Source of the DNA: Conexibacter sp. CPCC 205762
GTDB taxonomy: Bacteria > Actinomycetota > Thermoleophilia > Solirubrobacterales > Solirubrobacteraceae
Reading direction: 5' to 3'
NCBI RefSeq assembly: GCF_030646155.1
Contig: NZ_JAUTDN010000036.1
Location: forward strand, 1 to 64,000
DNA: 64,000 bases
The notes under the pieces are model-generated. The model was not told where the DNA came from, made no database searches, and saw only the letters and a list, made by a program, of their open reading frames with translations. The translations under genes and the position numbers were made by a program. This document shows, piece by piece, positions 42,352-50,629 of the stretch (position 1 is its first letter; every line of letters begins with the position of its first letter).

Positions 42352-42702
42352 TCAGGCGTGCGCCGGCTCGGCGGCCGGCTGCGGGGCGGCGATGCCGTCG
42401 GAGCCCGCGGCGGTGAGGATCGCCGTCAGCAGGCCGGGGAAGCGGCCGTCGAGGTCGTCGCGCCGCAGCGACAGCAGGCGGCGCTTGCCGTCGACCCGCG
42501 TCTCGGTGATGCCGGCCTCGCGCAGGACGCGGAAGTGATGCGAGGCGGTCGCCTTGCTGACCCCGAGGTCGAACGAGCCGCACGGCCGCTCGCCACCACA
42601 GGCGAGCGCGCGCACGACCGCGAGACGCGCGTCGTCGCTGAGCGCGTGCATGACGGAGGTCAGCTCGATCGCTTCGGCAGATGGCTGGTCGGGCGTGCTC
42701 AT
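42352..42702 (-). CDS. ArsR-family HTH regulator
   Basis: 116-residue winged helix: ELTSVMHALSDDARLAVVRALACGGERPCGSFDLGVSKATASHHFRVLREAGITETRVDGKRRLLSLRRDDLD. The HTH resembles ArsR/SmtB; two cysteines (ALACGG, RPCGSF) sit near the N-terminal helices, but the ELCVCDL metal box is not present, so metal sensing is uncertain. ATG 42702 has GGAGAG upstream. A 12-bp palindrome CGCTCGCGAGCG at 42720-42731 may be its operator. Confidence 0.85.
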   Translation of the reverse strand: MSTPDQPSAEAIELTSVMHALSDDARLAVVRALACGGERPCGSFDLGVSKATASHHFRVLREAGITETRVDGKRRLLSLRRDDLDGRFPGLLTAILTAAGSDGIAAPQPAAEPAHA

Positions 42703-42719
42703 CGCTCTCCATTCTATGA

Positions 42720-42731
42720 CGCTCGCGAGCG
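42720..42731. promoter_or_regulatory. Palindrome upstream of ArsR gene
   Basis: CGCTCGCGAGCG is self-complementary and ends 18 bases before the start codon on the minus strand. In such GC-rich DNA short palindromes occur by chance, so support is weak. Confidence 0.3.
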
Positions 42732-42824
42732 GATCCGCGCACTTCGGACGCAGTTGTCTCGCGGGCCGTCGCGGGTGGACGCCGATCGCCCCGGCCGGAG
42801 AACGTCCAACGAGGCCGCGCGACA

Positions 42825-42911
<87 letters not shown>

Positions 42912-42994
42912 GGGGTGCTGGTCGCCGCACGCCTTGCGTTCTCACGCGACCAAGTGCGGCACGCGACCGCAGGGGATTGTAGGGTCCACTCGGG

Positions 42995-43555
42995 ATGGAG
43001 GACGGCTACGTCATCGACCGGCCGAATCGCGCGAAGCAGTCGTCACAGACGACGCGCGCGATCGTCGTGCTGCTGCTGCTCGTCTCCGCGCTGCTGCAGC
43101 TGATCGTGATCGTCGGCGGCTGGTCGGCGCTGCAGGGCAGCAAGCCGGTCCAGATCGTCTACGCGCTGCTGTACGTCGGCGGGGCGATCCTCGTCGGCCG
43201 CTGGAACCGCGGCGTGCTGCCGGTCGTCGCCGCGATGGCGATCCTGCTGCTGATCTTCGCCGCCGTCTCCGGTCCCGAGTGGCTCGACCGCGACAAGACC
43301 GGCTTCTCGACGCCGCAGTCGATGTTCGGCGGCGACGGGCTCGAGTCGTCGGTGCTGGCGCTGATCACGCTGATCGTGATCCCAGTGCAGATCCTGCTGA
43401 TCGCCGTCTGCGCGCAGGCCTTCCGCCAGGACTGGCACGTCGAGCTGGAAGTGCCCAAGAGCCGCGCCAAGTGGTCGGGCGCGGCGCCGCGCAGAATCGT
43501 CAACCGCCCCGGCCAGCGGCGCGGCACCACCGGCACCGGCGCCGCGCGCGGCTGA
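42995..43555 (+). CDS. Hypothetical membrane protein, four helices
   Basis: 186 residues. Hydrophobic segments at about residues 22-45 (AIVVLLLLVSALLQLIVIVGG), 53-70, 75-92 and 120-142. A short cytosolic N-terminus and a basic C-terminal tail (SRAKWSGAAPRRIVNRPGQRR). Not recognised. Convergent with the MDR oxidoreductase at 43587. Confidence 0.7.
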   Translation: MEDGYVIDRPNRAKQSSQTTRAIVVLLLLVSALLQLIVIVGGWSALQGSKPVQIVYALLYVGGAILVGRWNRGVLPVVAAMAILLLIFAAVSGPEWLDRDKTGFSTPQSMFGGDGLESSVLALITLIVIPVQILLIAVCAQAFRQDWHVELEVPKSRAKWSGAAPRRIVNRPGQRRGTTGTGAARG

Positions 43556-43586
43556 GCCGCGCCGCGCTCGCCCGCGCCAGCTCGCC

Positions 43587-44531
43587 CTACGGCACAAGCA
43601 CGAGCTTGCGTCCGTGGGCGCCGGCTCTGAGCCGCTCCCACGCGGTCGCGACCTGCTCCAGCGGCAGCCGCTCGACGTCGACGCTCAGCCTGCCGGCGAC
43701 GACGTGCTCGACCATCGCGCGGTAGGCGGCGATCTTCGTCTCCTCCGGCGCGAGGAAGTTCGTGTGGCCGCGGATCTCGCCGAGCGTGCCGCGGATCGCC
43801 GACGACGGCAGCTCCGCCGTCGCGCCCGCCGACTGGCCGATCTGGATCAGCCGCCCGCCGCGTGAGATCGCGCCGAGCGCAGCCGCTGCCGGCGCGCCCC
43901 AGAGCGGGTCGACGATCACGTCGAAGCTGCCGCCGGCCGCCTCCTTCAGCGCCGCCGTCAGCTCCGCGCCCGTGCGCTGGTCGAGCAGCACGGTCGCGTC
44001 GGCGCCGAGCGGCACGGTGCGCGCGAGCGCGTCGGCGTCGCGCCCGGCCGCGACGACCCGGCCGGCGCCGAGCAGCTTCGCGGCCTGCACCGCGATGTGG
44101 CCGAGGACGCCGGTCGCGCCGAGCACGAGCACCGTCTCCCCCGGCTGCAGGTCGGCGCGCCACCACAGCGGCAGCCAGGCGGCGAGGCCGGCGATCCCGA
44201 GCGCGACCGCGACGCCGTCGTCGATCGCGTCCGGCAGCGCGATCGTGGCGCGCGGCAGCACCAGCGCCCGCTCGGCGATCGAGCCGAACGGCGCGACCGG
44301 GCGGTCGAAGTAGGCGCGGCTGCCGTCCGGCAGCCGTCCGACGCCCTCGCCGCCCGCGACGAACGGCAGCGGCTGTCTGCCCGAGTAGAAGGTCCCGGCC
44401 GCTCTCGCGAGGTCGACCGGGTTGACCCCGGCGGCCAGCACCTCGACGACGACCTGCCCGTCGGCTGCGACGGGCTCCTGGAAGCTGGTGGGGACGGGCG
44501 TCCCGTACTGCTCGACGACGGCTGCTCGCAT
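43587..44531 (-). CDS. MDR-family zinc-independent oxidoreductase
   Basis: 314 residues. GroES-like domain (VVVEVLAAGVNPVDLARAAG, VAGGEGVGRLPDG) and a nucleotide-binding fold (VLVLGATGVLGHIAVQAAKLLGAGRVVAAGRD), lacking zinc ligands. Similar in kind to the enzyme at 4407 but not a close copy. Probably a quinone or enone reductase; substrate unknown. It follows, on the same strand, the YccF gene whose stop is 18 bases downstream of its start region. Confidence 0.87.
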   Translation of the reverse strand: MRAAVVEQYGTPVPTSFQEPVAADGQVVVEVLAAGVNPVDLARAAGTFYSGRQPLPFVAGGEGVGRLPDGSRAYFDRPVAPFGSIAERALVLPRATIALPDAIDDGVAVALGIAGLAAWLPLWWRADLQPGETVLVLGATGVLGHIAVQAAKLLGAGRVVAAGRDADALARTVPLGADATVLLDQRTGAELTAALKEAAGGSFDVIVDPLWGAPAAAALGAISRGGRLIQIGQSAGATAELPSSAIRGTLGEIRGHTNFLAPEETKIAAYRAMVEHVVAGRLSVDVERLPLEQVATAWERLRAGAHGRKLVLVP

Positions 44532-44549
44532 GGCCGTCAGGCTAGTCGG

Positions 44550-44960
44550 TCAGAAGCTGACGCCGTCGCCGCCGAGCGTGCGCGCCTGCTCGACCGTGAC
44601 GATCTCGCGCCCGAGCGGCAGCAGCGAGACCGGGATCAGCTTGAAGTTCGCCAGCCCGAGCGGGATCCCGATGATCGTGATGCAGAGCGCCACGCCCGTG
44701 ATCAGGTGCCCGAGCGCCAGCCACCAGCCGCACAGGATCAGCCAGATCACGTTGCCGATCCCCGACGCGACGCCCGCGTCGCCCCGCCGCACGACGGTCT
44801 TGCCGAACGGCCACAGCGCGAAGACCGCGATCCGCAGCGAGGCGATCCCGAACGGGATCGTGATGATCAATATGAAGCAGATCAGCGCCGCGAACGCGTA
44901 CCCGATCGCCATCCACAGGCCGCACAGCACGAACCAGATGACGTTCAGGATCAGGCGCAT
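44550..44960 (-). CDS. YccF-domain membrane protein
   Basis: 136 residues made of two tandem YccF-type units (NVIWFVLCGLWMAIGYAFAALI, then NVIWLILCGWWLALGHLITGVAL), each followed by an IPFG/IPLG motif. Four membrane helices. E. coli YccF is an uncharacterised inner-membrane protein and some relatives are called YccF/YhgE-like. ATG 44960 has GGAGG upstream. Transcribed away from a tRNA-Leu (CAA) gene lying just upstream on the same strand. Confidence 0.88.
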   Translation of the reverse strand: MRLILNVIWFVLCGLWMAIGYAFAALICFILIITIPFGIASLRIAVFALWPFGKTVVRRGDAGVASGIGNVIWLILCGWWLALGHLITGVALCITIIGIPLGLANFKLIPVSLLPLGREIVTVEQARTLGGDGVSF

Positions 44961-44980
44961 GTCCCTCCAAGAATCAGAAG

Positions 44981-45063
<83 letters not shown>

Positions 45064-45146
45064 AGGGAAGCGAGGTCCGAGTCTACGCGGAGCGGGCATA
45101 TCAGCGAGCGGAGAACCGTCGACCGGAAACCAGGAGGACAGCAGGA

Positions 45147-45542
45147 ATGGCGCAGATCGAAGGTCGTGTCCGAGAGCTGCTGGAGCAGCCGAACTTCTGT
45201 TTCGTCGCGACGGTGCGGGCCGACGGGACGCCGCACGTGACGCCCGTGTGGGTCGACGTCGAGGGTGACGAGGTCGTCCTCAACAGCGCCGAGGGGCGCG
45301 CCTGGCCGAGCAATCTGGAGCGCGATCCGCGCGCGACGCTGACGATCGCCGACAAGGACAACCAGTACGAGTACGTCTCGATCCGCGGCAGACTCGCGGC
45401 CAAGACGACCGACGGCGCCGACGACCACATCGACGCGATGGCGAAGAAGTACCTCGGCCAGGACGAGTACCCCTTCCGCCAGCCGGGCGAGGAGCGGATC
45501 ATCCTCCGCTTCACGCCGGAGAAGGTCCACCACAACGCCTGA
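45147..45542 (+). CDS. PPOX-class F420-dependent protein (pyridoxamine oxidase fold)
   Basis: 131 residues, split-barrel fold of the F420-dependent PPOX class: LEQPNFCFVATVRADGTPHVTPVWVDVEGDEVVLNSAEGRAWPSNLERDPRATLTIADKDN, then VSIRGRL and a C-terminal RIILRFTPEKV. Members bind F420 or FMN and reduce small substrates. AGGAGG at 45132-45137 and a second AGGA adjoin the ATG at 45147, supporting this start. Confidence 0.9.
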   Translation: MAQIEGRVRELLEQPNFCFVATVRADGTPHVTPVWVDVEGDEVVLNSAEGRAWPSNLERDPRATLTIADKDNQYEYVSIRGRLAAKTTDGADDHIDAMAKKYLGQDEYPFRQPGEERIILRFTPEKVHHNA

Positions 45543-45584
45543 CGCAGAGCGGGCGGGCCGGCGCGGCCCGCCCACGCGCGCGCG

Positions 45585-46394
45585 TCAGCCGATCACGAGC
45601 GCGTGCAGGTGGTCGATCTGCGCCGGCGGCGCGACGACCAGCCCGAACGGCAGCTCGTGGTCGGCCGGCAGGTCGCGCACGCACAGCCCGGCGCGCTCGC
45701 AGATCAGCGCGCCCGCGGCGTAGTCCCACGGGTTGATGCTGCGCTCGTAGTAGGCGTCGCTGCGGCCGGCGGCGGTCCAGCAGAGATCGATCGCGGCGCT
45801 GCCGCCGCGGCGGATGTCGCGCACGCGCGGCAGCAGCTGGGCGACGATCTCGGCCTGACGGGCGCGCACGTTCGCGTCGTAGGCGAAGCCGGTCGCGACC
45901 AGCGTCTGCGACAGCTCGGCCTGCGTCGAGGCCGCGATCGGCTCGCCGTTGCAGGTCGGCGCGCCGCTGCGCGTCGCCGCCCACTCCTCCTGGTGGAGCG
46001 GATCCCAGACGACGCCGACAAGCGTCCCCTGCGCGTCCTCGGCGGCGATGCTGACGCACCACTGCGGATACTCGTAGAGGAAGTTGACGGTGCCGTCGAG
46101 CGGGTCGACGACCCAGCGGATGCCGCTCTCCCCCGCCGCTCTCGTCTCGCCGCCCTCCTCGCCGAGGATCGCGTCGCCCGGCCGGCGCTCGGCCAGCAGC
46201 GCACGGATCGCTTGCTCGGCGCTGACGTCGGCCTCGCTGACGAGGTCGGTGTCGGTCGACTTCGTGCGCACGCCGGTCGCGTTGCCGTAGTAGCGCAGCA
46301 GCACATCGGCGGAGGCGCGCGCGGCGTCGCGCGCGACCTGCAGCAGCTCGGTCTCGATCTCGGGAACGGCGGTGGAGTCAGCGGAGGTGGTCAC
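45585..46394 (-). CDS. Inositol monophosphatase-family phosphatase
   Basis: 269 residues, Mg-dependent Li-sensitive phosphatase fold. Motifs GEEGGE, WVVDPLDGTVNFLYEYPQWCVSIA (metal Asp pair), GSAAIDLCWTAAGRSDAYYE and NPWDYAAGALICERAG. Candidate substrates are inositol phosphate, fructose-1,6-bisphosphate, PAP or histidinol phosphate; sequence does not decide. Starts with GTG at 46394, overlapping the amidase stop by four bases (GTGA), so it is translated with that gene. Confidence 0.92.
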   Translation of the reverse strand: MTTSADSTAVPEIETELLQVARDAARASADVLLRYYGNATGVRTKSTDTDLVSEADVSAEQAIRALLAERRPGDAILGEEGGETRAAGESGIRWVVDPLDGTVNFLYEYPQWCVSIAAEDAQGTLVGVVWDPLHQEEWAATRSGAPTCNGEPIAASTQAELSQTLVATGFAYDANVRARQAEIVAQLLPRVRDIRRGGSAAIDLCWTAAGRSDAYYERSINPWDYAAGALICERAGLCVRDLPADHELPFGLVVAPPAQIDHLHALVIG

Positions 46395-47803
46395 ACGGCA
46401 AGCGTAGGCCGCCGCGCGCTCCACGGTCGTGCGGCCTCCAGCTGCGCAGCGAGCGCCAGCAGCGTCGCCTCGTCGCGCACCCGGCCGACCGCCTGGACCG
46501 ACAGCGGCAGGCCCGTGTCGGTGAAGCCGGCGGGGATCGCGATCGCCGGCTGGCCGGTGACGTTCCAGCCCGGCGTGAACGGCGTGAAGCGGCTGACGCC
46601 GTTGAGCGTGAAGAGCGCGCCGCGGCCGTCGTAGCGGCCGACCGGCAGCGGCACGCGCGCCAGCGCCGGCGTCAGCAGCAGGTCGTGGTCGGCCAGCAGG
46701 CGGTTGATGCGGACGGTCGCGGCGGCCTCGCTGCGACGTGCCCGCGCGACGACGCCCTCGGGGAGCATGCGGCCGAGCTTCGCCATCTGCTGCGTGCGCG
46801 GCTCCAGCCGCTCGGGCTGCGGCAGCGCGGCGGCGTCGTCGGCGATCCCGCGCAGGTAGCGGATCACGACCTGCGCGCTCAGCGCCGGGTCGAGCGCGGG
46901 CGCGGCGGGGACCAGCTCGTGGCCGAGGTCCCGCAGCAGCGCGACGGTGGCGTCGAACGCCTGGCGCTGTTCGGCCTGCACCGGCACGAACAGCGGGTTC
47001 TTCGTCGTGAAGGCGATCCTCAGCTTCCGCGGCGGCGCGCTCGTCGCAGTGAGGAACGGCGGCGCACCCGGATCCTTGTCGGCGGTGACGTCGAGCCAGA
47101 GCGCGGTGTCGGCGACCGTGCGCGTGACGACGCCGGTCGTGGAGAGGTCCTGCCAGGGCTCGTGCTTGGGCGCCTCCGGAACGCGTCCGCGCTGCGGCTT
47201 GAGGCCGACGAGTCCGCAGCAGGCGGCGGGGATGCGGATCGATCCCGCGCCGTCGGTCGCGAGCGCGGCCGCCGCGAGGCCGGCGGCGACGGCGGCCGCG
47301 CTCCCGCCGGAGGAGCCGCCCGGCGTGCGCTCCAGATCCCACGGGTTGCGCGTGACGCCCCAGGTCGCCGACTCGGTGAACGGCCACTGCATCAGCTCGG
47401 GCGTGTGCGTCTTGCCGAGCACGATCGCGCCGGCGGAGCGCAGGCGGCGGACGACCTCGGCGTCGTGTTGCGCGGGTCTGCCGCCGTCGGCGTCGGAGCC
47501 CTTCGCGGTCCGCTCGCCGGCGACGTCGACGTCGTCCTTGATCAGCACCGGGACGCCCAGCAGCGGGCGCTCGGCGGCGGCGTTGGCGGCGCTGTTGCGG
47601 GCGGCGGCGCGGCGCGCGGCGGCCTGCTCGGCCTCGGCGAGCGCGCGCTCGGCGAAGACGACGCGGAGCGCGTTGAGCTGCGGGTCCAGCCGCTCGATCC
47701 GTTCCAGGTGCAGCTCGACCAGCTCGCGCGAGGAGACCTCGCCGGCACGAACCAGCGCGGCTTGGCGAGCGAGACCGGCGAACGCGAGGTCGATGGCGTC
47801 CAT
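46391..47803 (-). CDS. Amidase (amidase-signature family)
   Basis: 470 residues with the Ser-cisSer-Lys triad: GVPVLIKDDVDVAG (Lys), ERTPGGSSGGSAAAVAAG (cis-Ser region), and DGAGSIRIPAACCGLVGLKPQRGRVP (nucleophile Ser). Similar to acylamidases and to GatA-like enzymes but without a GatB/C neighbour. Substrate unknown. Translationally coupled with the phosphatase that follows it (GTGA). Confidence 0.92.
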   Translation of the reverse strand: MDAIDLAFAGLARQAALVRAGEVSSRELVELHLERIERLDPQLNALRVVFAERALAEAEQAAARRAAARNSAANAAAERPLLGVPVLIKDDVDVAGERTAKGSDADGGRPAQHDAEVVRRLRSAGAIVLGKTHTPELMQWPFTESATWGVTRNPWDLERTPGGSSGGSAAAVAAGLAAAALATDGAGSIRIPAACCGLVGLKPQRGRVPEAPKHEPWQDLSTTGVVTRTVADTALWLDVTADKDPGAPPFLTATSAPPRKLRIAFTTKNPLFVPVQAEQRQAFDATVALLRDLGHELVPAAPALDPALSAQVVIRYLRGIADDAAALPQPERLEPRTQQMAKLGRMLPEGVVARARRSEAAATVRINRLLADHDLLLTPALARVPLPVGRYDGRGALFTLNGVSRFTPFTPGWNVTGQPAIAIPAGFTDTGLPLSVQAVGRVRDEATLLALAAQLEAARPWSARRPTLAV

Positions 47804-47861
47804 CGCGCGGAGCCTAGTGGGCGGCGCCGGGCCGCGGGCGGGTTGGCATCATCGGTGGCAG

Positions 47862-49007
47862 ATGGAGCGAGCGATCGCGATCGACGCAGCCGCTGACGCG
47901 GCCGCCGAGCGAGCCGGCGCGGCGGGCGGCGGCGCGGGCGCGACGGGCGGCGAGCGCGAGGCGCAGGCGCTGCTCGCCGGCAGCGACGCGGAGCGGCGGG
48001 CGATGGCTGCGTGGGCGGCGCGGGTCGGGGATGCCGCGCGGGCGCAGGCGGTCGAGGCGATCTGGCTGCGACCGCGCTCGGAGCTGGTGCTGGCGCTGCA
48101 TGCCGGCCTCGGCGTGCTGGCGAGCATGCTCGCGATCGCGGCGCCGCCGGTCGCGCTCGGGCTGGCCGCGGTGACGCTGCTGTCGCTGCTGCTCGACCTC
48201 GCCGGCCTGCCGCTGTCGCTGCGGCGGCTGACGCCCGAGCGCGCGAGCCAGAACATGCTCGCGCGCATCGCCGAGCCGCCGGCCGACGGCGTCACGCTGA
48301 TCCTCACCGCCCACCTCGACCGCCCTCGCGGCGGCCTGCTCGCGCGTCTCGGCCGGCGGCCGGCGGCGCGCTGGCTGCCCGGTCCGCTCGTCTGGATCGT
48401 GCTCGCGCTGCTGGCGATCGCCGCCTGCGCCGCGATCCGGCTCGCCGACGGCGACGGCAGCGGCGGCCTGCTCGGCATCGTCCAGCTCGTCCCGACGCTG
48501 GTGCTCATGGCCGCGCTCGGGCTGGCGATCGACGCGGCGCTGGCGCGGCCCGCCCCCGCCTCCGCCGACGCCGGCCCCGCGGAAGCGCTGCTCGCCGCCG
48601 GGCGGGCGCTCGCGAGCACGCCGCCGGCGGGAATCGGGGTCGACCTCGTGCTCGCCGGCGCAGGCACGAGCGGCGGGCTCGGCTTCCGCCGGCACCTGCG
48701 CCGTCGCCGGCCGCGGCGCGACCGCGTCGCGATCGTCGAGCTGACCGACGGCCCCGCGCCCGCCTGGCTGCTGAGCGACGGCCCGCTGCTGCCGCTGCGC
48801 TACCACCCGCAGCTCGTCGCGCTCGCGGCGCAGGCGGCGGCCGAGGAGCCGCAGCTGGCGGCAGGGCCGGCGCGCGGTCGCGCGCTCGGCGGCGCGCTGC
48901 GCGCGCGGCAGCGACGCCTGCCGGCGATCCGCCTCGCCGCGCCGACCCCCGACGCGCTCGCCGCTCTCGCGCTCGCGCTCGCCGAGCTGCTCGACGAGTC
49001 GCGCTGA
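47862..49007 (+). CDS. Membrane protein with degenerate M28-peptidase-like domain
   Basis: 381 residues. Two hydrophobic blocks (about residues 78-112 and 163-220) surround a peptidase-like stretch: VTLILTAHLDRP keeps the His-x-Asp of M28 aminopeptidases, and GPAEALLAAGRAL then APTPDALAALALALAEL correspond to later helices. The Glu-Glu catalytic pair is replaced by AGAGTSGGLG, so peptidase activity is unlikely. Ala-rich N-terminus. No convincing ribosome site. Function unknown; convergent with the cyclase gene. Confidence 0.65.
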   Translation: MERAIAIDAAADAAAERAGAAGGGAGATGGEREAQALLAGSDAERRAMAAWAARVGDAARAQAVEAIWLRPRSELVLALHAGLGVLASMLAIAAPPVALGLAAVTLLSLLLDLAGLPLSLRRLTPERASQNMLARIAEPPADGVTLILTAHLDRPRGGLLARLGRRPAARWLPGPLVWIVLALLAIAACAAIRLADGDGSGGLLGIVQLVPTLVLMAALGLAIDAALARPAPASADAGPAEALLAAGRALASTPPAGIGVDLVLAGAGTSGGLGFRRHLRRRRPRRDRVAIVELTDGPAPAWLLSDGPLLPLRYHPQLVALAAQAAAEEPQLAAGPARGRALGGALRARQRRLPAIRLAAPTPDALAALALALAELLDESR

Positions 49008-49036
49008 GCGGCCGGCGACCAGATCTCCGGACGTGT

Positions 49037-49070
49037 GACCCCCTCTGACGGGGTCAGACCTCCGGAGGTC
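49037..49070. terminator. Paired hairpins between convergent genes
   Basis: GACCCC-N7-GGGGTC (49037-49055) and the perfect palindrome GACCTCCGGAGGTC (49057-49070) lie in the 66-base gap between the M28-like gene and the cyclase stop. Their dense, symmetric packing suits bidirectional termination; no T run is present. Confidence 0.45.
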
Positions 49071-49073
49071 CGG

Positions 49074-49916
49074 TCAAAGGACCCCGAAGACCTCCAGCTC
49101 GGCCGGCGCGCCCTTGGCGTCGAGGGGGCGGCCGCGGCCGAAGGCGAGCTGCGGCGAGGCGGCGGCGCGCGCGGCGTCGGCACCGGCGGCGCGCGTTGCG
49201 CGGGCGCCGGCCTCGTGCAGACGCTCGCAGACCGTCGAGGAGACGAGCACCTCGCCGGGGCCGGCGGCTGCGCCGACGCGGGCGGCGACGTTGACGTCGA
49301 CCCCGAACCAGTCGCTGCCCAGCCTGCGCGGCGTGCCGACGTGGACGCCCGCACGCAACCGCGGGCTGTGGCCGGCCAGCTCGATCGCGGCGACCGCGGC
49401 GACCGCTCCGCGCGCGGCGGCGACGGCGTCGGCGGGATCGTCGAAGACGGCCATGTGCCCGTCGCCCATCCGCTTCACGAGTCTGCCGCCGTGCGCCGCG
49501 ACCTCGCCCTCGACCGCCGCCGCGACCCGCCGCAGCAGCTCCAGCGCACGGTTGTCGCCGGCCTCCAGCGCCCAGCTCGAGAAGCCGACGACGTCGGTGA
49601 AGACGATCGCCAGCTCGCTGCGGCCGTGGCCGCGGCCCTGCACCTCCGCCAAGGCCTGCCACACCTGCAGCGCGCCCAGCCCGACCTCGCGCGCGGCGCT
49701 CGGCCGCGCCCCGGCCGGCGAGGAGAGCCGCTGGCCGAGCAGCTGCGCCGGCGCGTCACCGGCGGTCGAGAGCGGGTCGCCGTAGCGCTCGTCGCCCGGC
49801 AGCCGCCCGCGCGCCTCGCGCGCCACGTCGACCAGCCGCGGGTCCGTGTCGATCGCGCGCAGCCGCGCCGCGACCCGCACCCGCCAGCGCGGCTTGCGCG
49901 GCGCCTGCTCGTCCAC
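49074..49916 (-). CDS. Class III adenylate/guanylate cyclase domain protein
   Basis: 280 residues. The N-terminal 95 are not recognised. The cyclase homology domain (about 100-235) shows ELAIVFTDVVGFSSW (metal Asp), LVKRMGDGHMAVFDD (second metal Asp), RAGVHVGTPRRLGSDWFGVDVNVAARVGAAAGPGEV. The metal-binding acids are present; the adenine-specifying Lys/Asp pair is not clear in this spacing, so nucleotide specificity is uncertain. Starts with GTG 49916, two bases after the preceding gene. Confidence 0.87.
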   Translation of the reverse strand: MDEQAPRKPRWRVRVAARLRAIDTDPRLVDVAREARGRLPGDERYGDPLSTAGDAPAQLLGQRLSSPAGARPSAAREVGLGALQVWQALAEVQGRGHGRSELAIVFTDVVGFSSWALEAGDNRALELLRRVAAAVEGEVAAHGGRLVKRMGDGHMAVFDDPADAVAAARGAVAAVAAIELAGHSPRLRAGVHVGTPRRLGSDWFGVDVNVAARVGAAAGPGEVLVSSTVCERLHEAGARATRAAGADAARAAASPQLAFGRGRPLDAKGAPAELEVFGVL

Positions 49917-49918
49917 GT

Positions 49919-50497
49919 TCAGCCGAGCACCGGCATCAGCGCCGACGACGGTCTCACCGCGAGGCCGCGCGGGCGGGCGAGGCGCTCCAGCACGACGGCG
50001 GTGTCGGCGAAGGGGATGCCCGTCAGGTGTCTCTCGCGCTCCTCGAAGTCGCTGACGATCCCGCGCACCGCGGCGGCGTAGCCGTCGGCGTCGCGGCGGG
50101 CGAGCGCGTCGATCGCCACGGCGGTGCGGGCGAAGGCTGGGTCCTCGGTCGCCATGCCCGCGACGGCCGCGTGCGCCGCCTCGTCGTCGCCCTGGACCAG
50201 GGCCGCGAGCGCGAGCGCGTAGCAGCCGGGTGAGGAGTCACAGCTGTCGCCGACCGCCTCGCGCACGTAGGCCGCCTCCTCCCCGCCGTGCCCAGCGAGC
50301 ACGCCCGCCTTCACCATCCCAACCAGCCGGCCGTAGCTGCTCGGCGGCGCCGCCTCCCACGAGGCGCGGTAGCGCTCCGCCGCCGCGGCGAAGCGCTCGC
50401 GCGAGACGGCCGCGTCTCCGCGCAGCAGGGCCTGCTGTGCGCTGCGCTCGATCGCGATCGCTTCCTGCAACAGCGCTCTGTGGTCGGTGGCGGCCAC
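49919..50497 (-). CDS. TPR-like helical protein beside cyclase
   Basis: About 192 residues, almost all alpha-helical, with repeating Ala-rich helices (ERSAQQALLRGDAAVSRERFAAAAERYRASWEAAPPSSYGRLVGMVKAGVLAG, then CYALALAALVQGDDEAAHAAVAGMA) like tetratricopeptide units. GTG 50497 is taken as start; an in-frame ATG at 50545 would add 16 residues. Separated by only two bases from the cyclase, so it probably acts with it, for example as a sensor or scaffold. Confidence 0.65.
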   Translation of the reverse strand: MAATDHRALLQEAIAIERSAQQALLRGDAAVSRERFAAAAERYRASWEAAPPSSYGRLVGMVKAGVLAGHGGEEAAYVREAVGDSCDSSPGCYALALAALVQGDDEAAHAAVAGMATEDPAFARTAVAIDALARRDADGYAAAVRGIVSDFEERERHLTGIPFADTAVVLERLARPRGLAVRPSSALMPVLG

Positions 50498-50629
50498 GTC
50501 GCGGACGGTATACCCGCGCCCGCCCGCGCGGCAAGCGTCAGCCACACGGGGGATACACCGGCAGCACCCGCAGGCGGCTTCAGCGGGCTGGCGCGGGCGG
50601 GCAGCGGCGGGCTGGCGAGCAGGGCCCCG

